A stretch of 27,200 bases of DNA, from IMG/VR virus record IMGVR_UViG_3300010150_000124, positions 1 through 27,200 of that record, one strand, 5' to 3'. A program made the position numbers and the translations under genes. The notes beneath the pieces are model-generated. The model ran no database searches and had not been told where the DNA came from. It saw only the letters and a list, made by a program, of their open reading frames with translations. The stretch's first letter is position 1. Every line of letters begins with the position of its first letter. This DNA comes from a virus. Positions 17,742-23,712 of the stretch are shown piece after piece.

Positions 17742-17810
17742 ACCCTCTATTGCTAGAGGGTCTATACTGAACAAACAATCAGGAGGGTTTCCTGAAGCTA
17801 CGAATGTAGC
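17742..17810 (-). promoter_or_regulatory. Three tandem hairpins upstream of the zinc-finger pair
   Basis: A perfect 8-bp stem with a 4-base loop (ACCCTCTA 17742-17749, TAGAGGGT 17754-17761) is followed by TCAGGA/TCCTGA (17779-17795) and GCTAC/GTAGC (17797-17810). Read leftward, the first ends in TTTATCTGTT, a weak terminator tail. They lie in the leader of the zinc-finger pair and continue the hairpin series seen on its other side. Confidence 0.45.
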
Positions 17811-17844
17811 ATAAACATTATATCACATTAATTATTTAATAGAT

Positions 17845-17910
17845 AAAAAAAAGGGGGGTTACAAGGTGTAGGCGAAAGGAGGAAACTCCTACTTGTAATA
17901 CGCAACCCCC
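17845..17910 (-). terminator. Strong leftward terminator, or 3' end of a structured small RNA
   Basis: Read on the minus strand, CCCCC/GGGGG arms (17906-17910 with 17853-17858) and a TTACAAG/CTTGTAA stem (17859-17865 with 17892-17898) enclose an inner hairpin, and the structure ends in eight U (complement of A-run 17845-17852). That is the form of an intrinsic terminator. The inner part can fold in two exclusive ways: AGGAG/CTCCT (17877-17890), or GTAGG/CCTAC (17868-17892). No minus-strand gene lies just upstream of it, so it may end a small RNA or attenuate a long leader of the late operon. Confidence 0.65.
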
Positions 17911-17995
17911 TAAAGTAATACTACCATTAAATCTTGTGGTATGATAAGATACAAGTAACAAGCAAGAGGTTCTTCCTGCTTTAAGAAAAGGACCT

Positions 17996-18013
17996 TTGAC
18001 AATATACAGTCAA
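17996..18013. promoter_or_regulatory. Operator-like inverted repeat TTGAC-N8-GTCAA
   Basis: The sequence TTGACAATATACAGTCAA has 5-bp perfect arms around an 8-base AT-rich spacer. The left arm (TTGACA) could also be a rightward -35 box and the right arm (TTGACT on the other strand) a leftward one, although no good -10 is evident at the right distance. This geometry suits a dimeric regulator. Confidence 0.35.
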
Positions 18014-18250
18014 TCAAGTGGATTAGCAGGACCATGGTAACTAGCGTAATAGGCTATTACTTCACACATTTAAATGTTACTTATTTTAGTTCATTCTGGT
18101 TTTTGGGAGGGAGTGACACAGGGTTAGCTGTACTTACTCCTAGTTTTAATAGACTTACTTTAAAGAGTACTACTACTTACAGTAACAAATGGTACACCCC
18201 AATATGTAGTACCACTATATCTTGTACCTACTTAACAGCATATATTTAGA

Positions 18251-18322
18251 GGGTACATCAACTGTAACTATGGGTAGCAGATTGAACCCCCCCAATGTTA
18301 TATGCCTATATTATTGGTGTAC
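18251..18322. repeat. Nested inverted repeat with C7 tract
   Basis: Outer arms GGGTACA and TGTACCC flank about 57 bases. Inside lie a run of seven C and an inner pair CCAAT/ATTGG with TATA/TATA arms nearer the loop. The arrangement can form an extended hairpin. No gene overlaps it. Origin, leader RNA or protein-binding site are all possible. Confidence 0.4.
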
Positions 18323-18513
18323 CCAGTATAAGAATAATTCAGTATGACTAAAACTGTTTAAACAATTACATAGGTATGAATAGATACTGACTGGATTTGT
18401 ACCAGATTAATTTTAAACAAGAAGGGGGTAGCCCATTAATTAATATCCAGTATTTAATATCCAGTGAACAAGAAAGGAGCTGACAGAGTGGGAAAAAAAA
18501 ACTAAAAGAAATA

Positions 18514-18542
18514 CCCTGTTTAAACCAGAGTTGTCATATAAT
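18514..18542 (+). promoter_or_regulatory. Candidate early rightward promoter
   Basis: A consensus -10 box TATAAT (18537-18542) lies in the word AGTTGTCATATAAT, which recurs with one change near 19964. The -35 region is weak (CCCTGT); a GTTTAAAC palindrome (18518-18525) lies between the two boxes, where a bound protein would block polymerase. Transcription would start near 18549, before the 129-aa gene. Confidence 0.5.
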
Positions 18543-18632
18543 GGACTCATGCAAACATATACAGACCTTCTAGACCAACCCACTACATATAGTGGTACTA
18601 CATCTAGTAGGTCCTTAACAAGAGGAGACGAA

Positions 18633-19022
18633 ATGAAACTAAGTGGAATAATACTAAGTAGAGACCTATGCGAATTGAATGACCATGAGCTAGAAGTCCT
18701 ATCTCAATCAGTTAGAGAACAGAAGGACGCGAGACAAAAAAGATTCATGGAGCAATTCCATGCTGGTATGCCAATAGCTATTACTACTGCTAGTGGTAAG
18801 ACTTACCCAGCTTATATCTACAAGACTAAGAAGGCATCCATAGATTACAAATATACTGTGGATGAAGATTATGTAGAATCATATCAAGCTATGAGAACAG
18901 TTACAGAGAAAGATTTAAGAACATGGGTAGAGGTTGGATATATCAACCCAGCTTTCTTCTCATCTTTTGAAGGTAGCGATACATATAACTTTGATAACAA
19001 GCATGAGATACTAGGGTTATAA
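18633..19022 (+). CDS. 129-aa first early protein, unknown function
   Basis: The open frame extends back to 18531, but that would cover the candidate promoter. ATG 18633 has GAGGAG five bases upstream and is the better start (MKLSGIILSRDLCELNDHEL). The first third is helical and charged. Residues about 42-75 (FHAGMPIAITTASGKTYPAY followed by IYKTKKASIDY) look like a small beta-barrel of the SH3/KOW kind often used for nucleic-acid binding, though this is a visual impression. It is the first rightward gene, a place where phages often keep host-takeover or regulatory genes. A hairpin with GTTTAAAC in its loop follows. Confidence 0.75.
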   Translation: MKLSGIILSRDLCELNDHELEVLSQSVREQKDARQKRFMEQFHAGMPIAITTASGKTYPAYIYKTKKASIDYKYTVDEDYVESYQAMRTVTEKDLRTWVEVGYINPAFFSSFEGSDTYNFDNKHEILGL

Positions 19023-19030
19023 TATTCTGG

Positions 19031-19054
19031 AAGGGTGTTTAAACAAGCACCCTT
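19031..19054 (+). terminator. Intergenic hairpin with GTTTAAAC in the loop
   Basis: Arms AAGGGTG (19031-19037) and CACCCTT (19048-19054) enclose the loop TTTAAACAAG, so the palindrome begins at the last base of the stem. The T tail is short, so this is a weak terminator or an RNA processing or regulatory element between the 129-aa and SprT-like genes. Confidence 0.45.
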
Positions 19055-19104
19055 TAGGAATCTTATAAGATTCAAACAAACAAACAAAGAAAGAGGGAAA
19101 CCTA

Positions 19105-19839
19105 ATGACTACTAAGAAAAAAACACTGAGAGCAAAAGATTACCCAGTATGGGTAAGTGAGTTAAAAGTAAGTAAGAAATCTCCTGAAGAGTATCTAACT
19201 TCATTCGCTAACTGGTGTGTGAAGTATGCAATCAAGAATGGTGTTGGAGATATTGATAACCTAGGAGATAAGTTAAGCGTTCACATATCTAATACCAGAG
19301 GTAGAAAAACTGTGAGTAATCAAAATCAAGGTAAAGCCATAGGATTATGCTACTCAACTGATTTCTCTGAAGGTAATAGCATAAGAAGAATAGAGATAGA
19401 CAGAGAGACCAGCGACCCACTTCAAGTCTTACAGATTGTAGCCCATGAAGTAAGCCATGCAGTGCTGGATGCTGGTGTAGGTCACAAGGGTAAATTTGTT
19501 GATGCAGTTTACTCAGTGTTTAAACTGGGAGGCATTCCAACTGCCACTACTGTGACAGAGGAGTTCACTGAACTGATTCAATCATGGCTAGAGAAAGCTG
19601 GGAGCTATCCATATATAAAGTTTGTTGATGTGAAAAGAAAGCAAACAACAAGAATGGTAAAGCTCTACTGTCCAGATGAAGAATGCACAGGAGCAACTAA
19701 GAAATCTGTAGAGCAAGGTCAAGGTACAATCTTTAGATTGTCATCAGCAGTTGTGGATAAGAATGATGAGTTCTTCTGCCCCATCTGTATGGGTCCAGCC
19801 TATGTAGATTCTCCAGTTAGGACTGACATCTATGTTTAA
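19105..19839 (+). CDS. SprT-like zinc metalloprotease
   Basis: The 244-aa product has IVAHEVSHAVLDAGVGHKGK: His114, Glu115 and His118 form the HExxH zinc site and His127 is the likely third ligand, as in SprT/Spartan-like proteases that degrade protein crosslinked to DNA. The C-terminus carries a zinc-ribbon-like pair, YCPDEEC (Cys189, Cys194) and FCPIC (Cys225, Cys228), the usual SprT arrangement of protease plus zinc ribbon. AGGG precedes ATG 19105. Its stop TAA lies within a GTTTAAAC. It is bounded by hairpins on both sides. Possible roles are clearing proteins from replicating phage DNA or attacking a host protein; both are inference. Confidence 0.8.
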   Translation: MTTKKKTLRAKDYPVWVSELKVSKKSPEEYLTSFANWCVKYAIKNGVGDIDNLGDKLSVHISNTRGRKTVSNQNQGKAIGLCYSTDFSEGNSIRRIEIDRETSDPLQVLQIVAHEVSHAVLDAGVGHKGKFVDAVYSVFKLGGIPTATTVTEEFTELIQSWLEKAGSYPYIKFVDVKRKQTTRMVKLYCPDEECTGATKKSVEQGQGTIFRLSSAVVDKNDEFFCPICMGPAYVDSPVRTDIYV

Positions 19840-19848
19840 ACAACTATA

Positions 19849-19896
19849 ACACTATCCCCCTAGTGTGCGAGAGCCCCAGAGAAATCTGGGGTTTTT
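19849..19896 (+). terminator. Intrinsic terminator after the SprT-like gene
   Basis: A 7-bp stem (CCCCAGA 19874-19880, TCTGGGG 19885-19891) with a GAAA tetraloop is followed by TTTTT. A second smaller hairpin (ACACTA/TAGTGT, 19849-19866) precedes it. It ends the first early transcription unit. Confidence 0.85.
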
Positions 19897-19963
19897 GTTT
19901 ATGCCTAAGCCCACGATACAGACGATTTAAGAACATGATATTGATTGTGGAACTGACACCCAT

Positions 19964-20007
19964 AGTTGTCATATACTATTGACACAGGGCAAATAAGGAC
20001 ACACAAT
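19964..20007 (+). promoter_or_regulatory. Candidate second early promoter region
   Basis: The word AGTTGTCATATACT (19964-19977) repeats the promoter word at 18529-18542 with one difference, giving a TATACT -10. Overlapping it is a second possible promoter, TTGACA (19979-19984) with CACAAT (20002-20007) at 17-base spacing. The region lies just after a terminator, as expected for the start of a new unit. Confidence 0.5.
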
Positions 20008-20299
20008 ATATAGTATGTTATTTCTTACCCTGTTTAAACAAGGAGAAAATCAATAGGTGTTTAAACAAGTCAAGAACTATTATTAAAATAATTGTAAATA
20101 GATGTTGTATAAATCTGATAGGTAGTAATGTAAGTAATAGTTAGTGAACGATATTCATTGGCTCCTTTAGTTAGGAGGATGGAGAGAGAGAAGGTAGCCA
20201 GATAATAACTGGATAGCCCTTAACAACTAATTGCAGACCTAGGAACTCTCTCCAAAATCCTTGAAGGTAACAAACAAACAAGAAAGGTACGACAAACAA
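20008..20299 (+). promoter_or_regulatory. Structured 5' leader of the 310-aa gene
   Basis: This stretch has no gene. It has two GTTTAAAC copies (20032, 20059), then a foldable block: CTCCT/AGGAG hairpin (20162-20177), an 8-bp long-range stem GGAGAGAG/CTCTCTCC (20181-20188 with 20246-20253), and inside it CCAG/CTGG around a 7-base loop (20198-20212). The fold ends 46 bases before the proposed start codon. It may be a regulatory leader. I recognise no known riboswitch. Confidence 0.45.
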
Positions 20300-21232
20300 A
20301 TGAGTGAGATTAAAGAAACAATTACGAAAGGACAGGCAGTAGATATTGCAGATGCAAATATTTATAATGCTTCTGACAAAGCAGTGTCCTTATCAGGTAA
20401 TAAAGAAAGAGAAGGACATAGTGCAGTAGTGCATGTGCCAAAGAGAGAGGTAGACTTTAGTGCTGACTTAGATTTTCTAAGTGTAGATATTAATGGTGTC
20501 TACTCATATAGAGATGAGTTGTTTAAACAACGAGTCAAGGTAACAGATAGTAGATACGAAGATGGTATCCAAGTATATGGTTACTCTAGTAAGACTACAA
20601 AAAATGATAACAACAGAAGAGACTATGAAGATTCTTATTTCTCTATTGCTTTTAGAAACAGAGAACAAGTTATACAGTTCGCTAACAAATGTTTAGACAT
20701 GTTGTTAGTAGTGGAAGAAACTAAAGCACTTGAAGAAAGATATGGAGGACAGTGGTGCGACCATCCAGATGCACTAGCTCACTTCCCAAGCCTATTAGAA
20801 CAAACCAAATGCCAGACTGGTAGATACTATTGGGATAGTAGTTTAAACAAGGCAGTAGAAATTAATAAGTCTACTGACCCAGATATTCTGGAAGCACACC
20901 AAGACTTCAACACTGATGAGGATGGTAACTTCACGCAAGACTGGACTAATGATAACGCAGAAGAATTGTTAGCAGGACTGGAAGAAGGTATCAAATCTGG
21001 TTGGGATAATGATAACTTCAATGGTATCAGGGTAGCTGACTTACAGACTGGTGTTGGTAGCTATGGAGCAGGACAAGGTATCGTAAGGAACAAGGGTAAA
21101 GACCCAGCAGATAAAAGAAAGAAGCAGTGGACAACAACATTCTATTACACAGATGGAACTTCTGATACAAGGATAGGCTGGTGGGAGAGACACTCACATG
21201 GGAATGTCCAGAGATTAGAGTGGAAGGAATAA
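20300..21232 (+). CDS. 310-aa early protein, unknown function
   Basis: The frame opens at TTG 20261, but ATG 20300 (MSEIKETITKGQAVDIADAN) has a nearby AAAGG and is more credible. The product is acidic and polar, with aromatic-rich segments (YYWDSSLNKAVEINKSTDPD; KKQWTTTFYYTDGTSDTRIG) and no membrane span. It contains two in-frame GTTTAAAC words (20521 read as LFKQ; 20841 read as SLNK). I recognise no family. It is the first and largest gene of the second early unit and is preceded by a structured leader. A perfect hairpin follows it. Confidence 0.75.
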   Translation: MSEIKETITKGQAVDIADANIYNASDKAVSLSGNKEREGHSAVVHVPKREVDFSADLDFLSVDINGVYSYRDELFKQRVKVTDSRYEDGIQVYGYSSKTTKNDNNRRDYEDSYFSIAFRNREQVIQFANKCLDMLLVVEETKALEERYGGQWCDHPDALAHFPSLLEQTKCQTGRYYWDSSLNKAVEINKSTDPDILEAHQDFNTDEDGNFTQDWTNDNAEELLAGLEEGIKSGWDNDNFNGIRVADLQTGVGSYGAGQGIVRNKGKDPADKRKKQWTTTFYYTDGTSDTRIGWWERHSHGNVQRLEWKE

Positions 21233-21245
21233 AAGTAAGGAGTAG

Positions 21246-21273
21246 CAGGGAGATGCACAACACCATCTCCCTG
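21246..21273 (+). terminator. Perfect 10-bp intergenic hairpin joined to GTTTAAAC
   Basis: CAGGGAGATG (21246-21255) pairs with CATCTCCCTG (21264-21273) around an 8-base loop. There is no poly-T; instead GTTTAAAC follows three bases later and runs into the AAGGAG ribosome-binding site of the next gene. It may be an RNA stability or processing element or a partial terminator. Confidence 0.55.
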
Positions 21274-21295
21274 ACTGTTTAAACAAGGAGTAGAC

Positions 21296-21487
21296 ATGGC
21301 GAAAAATAAAAAAGATTACAATGTAAGTGAGATAACAAAAGAAGTACAAAGTAGTTACGACTTCCTAAGGCAAGGTAGTGACATGGTTCCTACAAGTGAA
21401 GTGGAATTGAGCGATAGATTTTATGGACTGTTGCAAGAGCTGGAAGACCTGAAGGAAGAACTAGAACTATTAGAGGAGAGTGAGTAA
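21296..21487 (+). CDS. 63-aa coiled-coil micro-protein
   Basis: ATG 21296 follows AAGGAG, itself joined to a GTTTAAAC. The product is basic at first (MAKNKKDYNVSEITKEVQSS) and ends in an acidic heptad-like helix (LLQELEDLKEELELLEESE) that should form a coiled coil. The stop overlaps the next start (TAATG). The function is unknown. Confidence 0.7.
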   Translation: MAKNKKDYNVSEITKEVQSSYDFLRQGSDMVPTSEVELSDRFYGLLQELEDLKEELELLEESE

Positions 21488-21630
21488 TGGCTGATATTAA
21501 GGACATAGTAATAGAAGAGTTAGAAGGTGTCTTTAAATGTGATGAACACACTGAAGATGAATTGTTAAAAAAATATAATGACTTATACAATAGAGTCATC
21601 ACAATATTGAGGAGGAACAATAATGGCTAA
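21487..21630 (+). CDS. 47-aa micro-protein
   Basis: The TAATG junction with the previous gene gives MADIKDIVIEELEGVFKCDE followed by HTEDELLKKYNDLYNRVITI and a basic end. It looks like two helices. Its last codons (AGGAGG) serve as the ribosome-binding site of the 116-aa gene, and the two overlap by 8 bases. Coupling on both sides supports it. The function is unknown. Confidence 0.65.
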   Translation: MADIKDIVIEELEGVFKCDEHTEDELLKKYNDLYNRVITILRRNNNG

Positions 21631-21973
21631 TCAAATTAAATCTTTTCAAGGATATGTGAATCAATCTTTGATGGATGCAGGTCAACATAAAACAAATGAC
21701 TACTTAATAATAATGACTAGGTTGTTTAAACAAGGACACTTAAACATGGAGCAGGTCTTTATGTTTATGAGAACCTTAGTTAGAAACCATAAAGTATTAC
21801 CCTTTAGAAAATATCTGGACAACAACTACGATATGAGAAGACAACTCATAGAAACAGTAGAGCATGGATGGATAACAAAAGATGGCGAGTACACAGAGCA
21901 CTGTTTAAACACGCTAAAAGAATTAGGATATGGAGAAACTTTAGGCGAGTCAACAGTAAAGGAGGAAGAGTAA
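21623..21973 (+). CDS. 116-aa early protein, unknown function
   Basis: ATG 21623 follows GAGGAGG at a suitable distance. The product is helical and fairly basic (VNQSLMDAGQHKTNDYLIIM, then FMRTLVRNHKVLPFRKYLD) with an acidic tail. Two in-frame GTTTAAAC words occur: 21724 read as RLFKQG and 21903 read as CLNT. There is no recognised motif. The stop overlaps the next start (TAATG). Confidence 0.7.
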   Translation: MANQIKSFQGYVNQSLMDAGQHKTNDYLIIMTRLFKQGHLNMEQVFMFMRTLVRNHKVLPFRKYLDNNYDMRRQLIETVEHGWITKDGEYTEHCLNTLKELGYGETLGESTVKEEE

Positions 21974-22059
21974 TGGCAGATATAAAGTGTTGTTCAATCA
22001 GCATACCTTATCCACCATACATAAAAGAAATAGAATGTGATTGTAAGGAGGATGAGTAA
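21973..22059 (+). CDS. 28-aa Cys-rich micro-protein
   Basis: The product starts MADIKCCSISIPYPPYIKEI and ends ECDCKEDE. Four cysteines arranged CC and CxC could bind a metal or form a small knot. Both ends are TAATG junctions, and AAGGAGG near its end serves the next gene. It is very short, so doubt remains; coupling is the main evidence. Confidence 0.55.
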   Translation: MADIKCCSISIPYPPYIKEIECDCKEDE

Positions 22060-22388
22060 TGGCAGTACACCCAACAATATGGATAGAGGGAACTCTTACC
22101 ATAGATGGTAAAGCATTTTCATTCGCAGTTGATAATGATATTGACAGTGGATTTGACCATGATGGATACAGTTCACAAGCATATAACATTGTTAATGACT
22201 TGAATGGATTTGTTAAAACAAAGGAAGTTAATAAAGTAAACAAAGGTTTTGCTTCTGTTGATACAGATGATTTAGATGTTGCGTGTCACAGTTTGTTTGG
22301 GCATACAGATTGGGAATTTGTAACAGACACAAATCAATATATAACTATTAAATTTAATGTGGAAGATACAAGGGAGGAAGAAGAGTAA
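22059..22388 (+). CDS. 109-aa acidic early protein, unknown function
   Basis: ATG 22059 is preceded by AAGGAGG and a TAATG junction. The product looks beta-rich at the start (PTIWIEGTLTIDGKAFSFAV) and acidic throughout (DNDIDSGFDHDGY; EDTREEEE at the end). No cysteine pattern, membrane span or known motif is seen. An acidic beta-rich early protein could be a DNA mimic or inhibitor, but nothing here proves it. Confidence 0.7.
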   Translation: MAVHPTIWIEGTLTIDGKAFSFAVDNDIDSGFDHDGYSSQAYNIVNDLNGFVKTKEVNKVNKGFASVDTDDLDVACHSLFGHTDWEFVTDTNQYITIKFNVEDTREEEE

Positions 22389-22477
22389 TGTTTGGACTTG
22401 AAACAGAAATTGTTTTGATGACAGTAACAACCCCTTTAGTTTTTATATTGTTAGCTATGTACATAGCGAGTAGATAA
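22388..22477 (+). CDS. 29-aa single-span membrane micro-protein
   Basis: TAATG junctions lie on both sides. The product starts MFGLETEIVLMTVTTPLVFI and ends LLAMYIASR. Residues about 9-27 form one membrane helix with an acidic short N-terminal side and a C-terminal Arg, so the C-terminus is probably cytoplasmic. Role unknown. Confidence 0.55.
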   Translation: MFGLETEIVLMTVTTPLVFILLAMYIASR

Positions 22478-22698
22478 TGATGTTCGCAGTAACAACTAAA
22501 GAATGTATACATTGTAGGCAGACAGGCAGTGTTATGGTGGACCCAGAAAAATATATAGAGTTCACTCAGACACCAAGACATCAACGCAGATTGATACAAG
22601 ATATATTTCCAGAACATAGCAGAGCAGAGAGAGAGCAACTGTTAACTGGTGTACATCCAGAATGTTTTGAAGATATGTTTAGAGGAGAGGGAGAATAA
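22477..22698 (+). CDS. 73-aa zinc-binding phage protein (CIHC ... HPECF type)
   Basis: The product has CIHC near residue 10 and HPECFEDMF near the end, around LIQDIFPEHSRAEREQLLTG. I recall this layout (CxxC, then IQDxFPE, ExExLxxG, then xPECxxxMF) as a frequent small zinc protein of tailed phages, especially actinophages. The usual last CxxC is here His-Pro-Glu-Cys, so the site would be three Cys plus a His. The function is unknown; nucleic-acid binding is likely by family resemblance. TAATG couples it to the membrane micro-gene. Confidence 0.75.
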   Translation: MMFAVTTKECIHCRQTGSVMVDPEKYIEFTQTPRHQRRLIQDIFPEHSRAEREQLLTGVHPECFEDMFRGEGE

Positions 22699-22708
22699 AT
22701 ACATACAT

Positions 22709-22751
22709 GTTTAAACAAGGTGGGAGCTTTCTTTGTTTACTCTCACCTTGA
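22709..22751 (+). terminator. GTTTAAAC followed by an 11-bp hairpin
   Basis: A GTTTAAAC (22709-22716) is followed at once by CAAGGTGGGAG (22717-22727), which pairs with CTCTCACCTTG (22741-22751) with one G-T wobble. No T tail follows, so it is an imperfect terminator or a processing element at the end of a block of coupled genes. About 70 bases without a gene follow before the next ORF. Confidence 0.5.
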
Positions 22752-22819
22752 ACCTCAACAGTAGTTTACAATAGAGAAAATAAGGACTAAGATTAAATAG
22801 GAGATTACATAGGAGAACT

Positions 22820-22981
22820 ATGATTTATCAAGTACAGAGTACAAGTGTTTATGGTGGTACTGTGACATGGCAGTACGACAATGAACATGATGCGAAGTGC
22901 AAGGTAAGGGAACTCAAAGACTTAGGTGGTATGTTTATCGTTAAGTTAATTGAGATTCCAATAGAACAACAAGTAGTTTAA
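22820..22981 (+). CDS. 53-aa micro-protein
   Basis: ATG 22820 has GGAGA at good spacing. The product starts MIYQVQSTSVYGGTVTWQYD and includes EHDAKCKVRELKDLGGMFIV; it looks like a small beta-alpha-beta fold. Its TAA stop is inside a GTTTAAAC (22976), as for the SprT-like gene. It is not coupled to its neighbours. The function is unknown. Confidence 0.65.
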   Translation: MIYQVQSTSVYGGTVTWQYDNEHDAKCKVRELKDLGGMFIVKLIEIPIEQQVV

Positions 22982-23007
22982 ACAACTATCAACAAGAAGG
23001 AGGAAGT

Positions 23008-23223
23008 ATGCCAAATGGCAAAGGGGGATTCTTTACCCCAGAAAATCTAAAGAAGTGGGGTATGGATTTATCTAATGCTTGTGGAGGAGCAGTAGTTATT
23101 AAGTCCAAGGTGTTGAGGAAGCCAGAACCAAGAGTTGCAAACATATTATTAGAGGAATTTGTAGTTGCTTACAATGAACAGTTAGCAATTATGAATGAAG
23201 AAAGTAAGGAGGAAGAAGAGTAA
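23008..23223 (+). CDS. 71-aa early protein, unknown function
   Basis: ATG 23008 follows AAGGAGG. The product starts MPNGKGGFFTPENLKKWGMD, has a short hydrophobic middle (SNACGGAVVIKSKVL), and ends in an acidic tail (EESKEEEE). No known motif is seen. TAATG joins it to the next gene. Confidence 0.65.
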   Translation: MPNGKGGFFTPENLKKWGMDLSNACGGAVVIKSKVLRKPEPRVANILLEEFVVAYNEQLAIMNEESKEEEE

Positions 23224-23417
23224 TGGAATTATTTATATGGGTACCAATCATGCTAACAACTATAACATTGTTAATTGTTCTAGTGCTAGTACTGGTTGCA
23301 TACATACTAACTAATAAACCAATGAGGGTTATCAGTTTAAACAATGATGCAATAGATTTCATTGATGAGTTACAAATAGATATTTATGAGGAGGACTATG
23401 ATATTACAGATAATTAA
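23223..23417 (+). CDS. 64-aa single-span membrane protein
   Basis: A strong membrane helix covers residues about 5-29 (IWVPIMLTTITLLIVLVLVL), followed by a basic residue and an acidic, probably cytoplasmic tail (IDFIDELQIDIYEEDYD). It contains one GTTTAAAC (23335) read as SLNN. It overlaps the next gene by 20 bases. It may be a membrane anchor or host-envelope effector; nothing specific is recognised. Confidence 0.65.
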   Translation: MELFIWVPIMLTTITLLIVLVLVLVAYILTNKPMRVISLNNDAIDFIDELQIDIYEEDYDITDN

Positions 23418-23712
23418 TGATAAGGATATTACTGGTGTAGAGGGCAAAGTACCCTACGCTAATGGTGTTGAGATGGAGTATCAGCACATACCAGAAGGTA
23501 AACATGAGGACAGAATAAAAGCATTAACACTACAAATACAAACTGCTAGAGAGATTGAAAAGAATCTGTCTCTACAAAGAGCTAGACTATTAGAATACAT
23601 TGTAGAAGAGAATAAGTTATCAGTCATACAGTGTGCAAACATTATGAATGTAAGCAGACAAAGAGTGTATAAGATAATTGAATCTAATAAAGACAAACAA
23701 GAGGAGGAATAA
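23398..23712 (+). CDS. 104-aa protein with C-terminal helix-turn-helix
   Basis: The start at ATG 23398 (MILQIINDKDITGVEGKVPY) is preferred because GAGGAGG lies just upstream; ATG 23386 has no such site. A central amphipathic helix (RIKALTLQIQTAREIEKNLS) may dimerise. The C-terminal LSVIQCANIMNVSRQRVYKI is a good helix-turn-helix, with VSRQRVYK as recognition helix. It is the only clear DNA-binding regulator in the early region, and so a candidate reader of the GTTTAAAC sites; that is inference. TAATG couples it to the annealing protein gene. Confidence 0.7.
   Translation: MILQIINDKDITGVEGKVPYANGVEMEYQHIPEGKHEDRIKALTLQIQTAREIEKNLSLQRARLLEYIVEENKLSVIQCANIMNVSRQRVYKIIESNKDKQEEE

Larger units (their letters stand above)
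17911..18632. promoter_or_regulatory. Long non-coding control region between late and early arms
   Basis: No convincing gene lies in this stretch between the leftward and rightward transcription units. It contains an operator-like inverted repeat (17996-18013), three TACTTAC/GACTTAC words at 18131, 18152 and 18174 (spacing 21 and 22), a nested inverted repeat with a C7 tract (18251-18322), a repeated AATATCCAGT pair around 18442-18464, two GTTTAAAC palindromes (18356, 18518), and a TATAAT promoter box at its end. It is the likely site of divergent promoter control and a candidate replication origin; both are inference. Confidence 0.5.

Noticed and set aside
17586-17774. A 62-codon minus-strand frame overlapping the zinc-finger pair
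   Set aside because: It has no cysteine pattern or ribosome-binding site and covers a hairpin; the two overlapping zinc-finger frames are better supported.
17845-17910. A self-cleaving ribozyme (the CGAAA and GAAA stretches resemble hammerhead parts)
   Set aside because: No CTGATGA-type core is present and the stems do not form a hammerhead or twister layout; a terminator with poly-U explains the structure.
18034-18249. A 71-codon plus-strand frame in the control region
   Set aside because: The product is dominated by Ser, Thr and Tyr, has no good ribosome-binding site, and overlaps repeated TACTTAC words, so it reads as non-coding.
18488-18580. A GTG start with AGGAG followed by nine A and AAC, suggesting programmed -1 frameshifting
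   Set aside because: Frame 0 stops after five codons and the shifted frame encodes only a short unremarkable peptide that also overlaps the candidate promoter; it is more likely a leader sequence.
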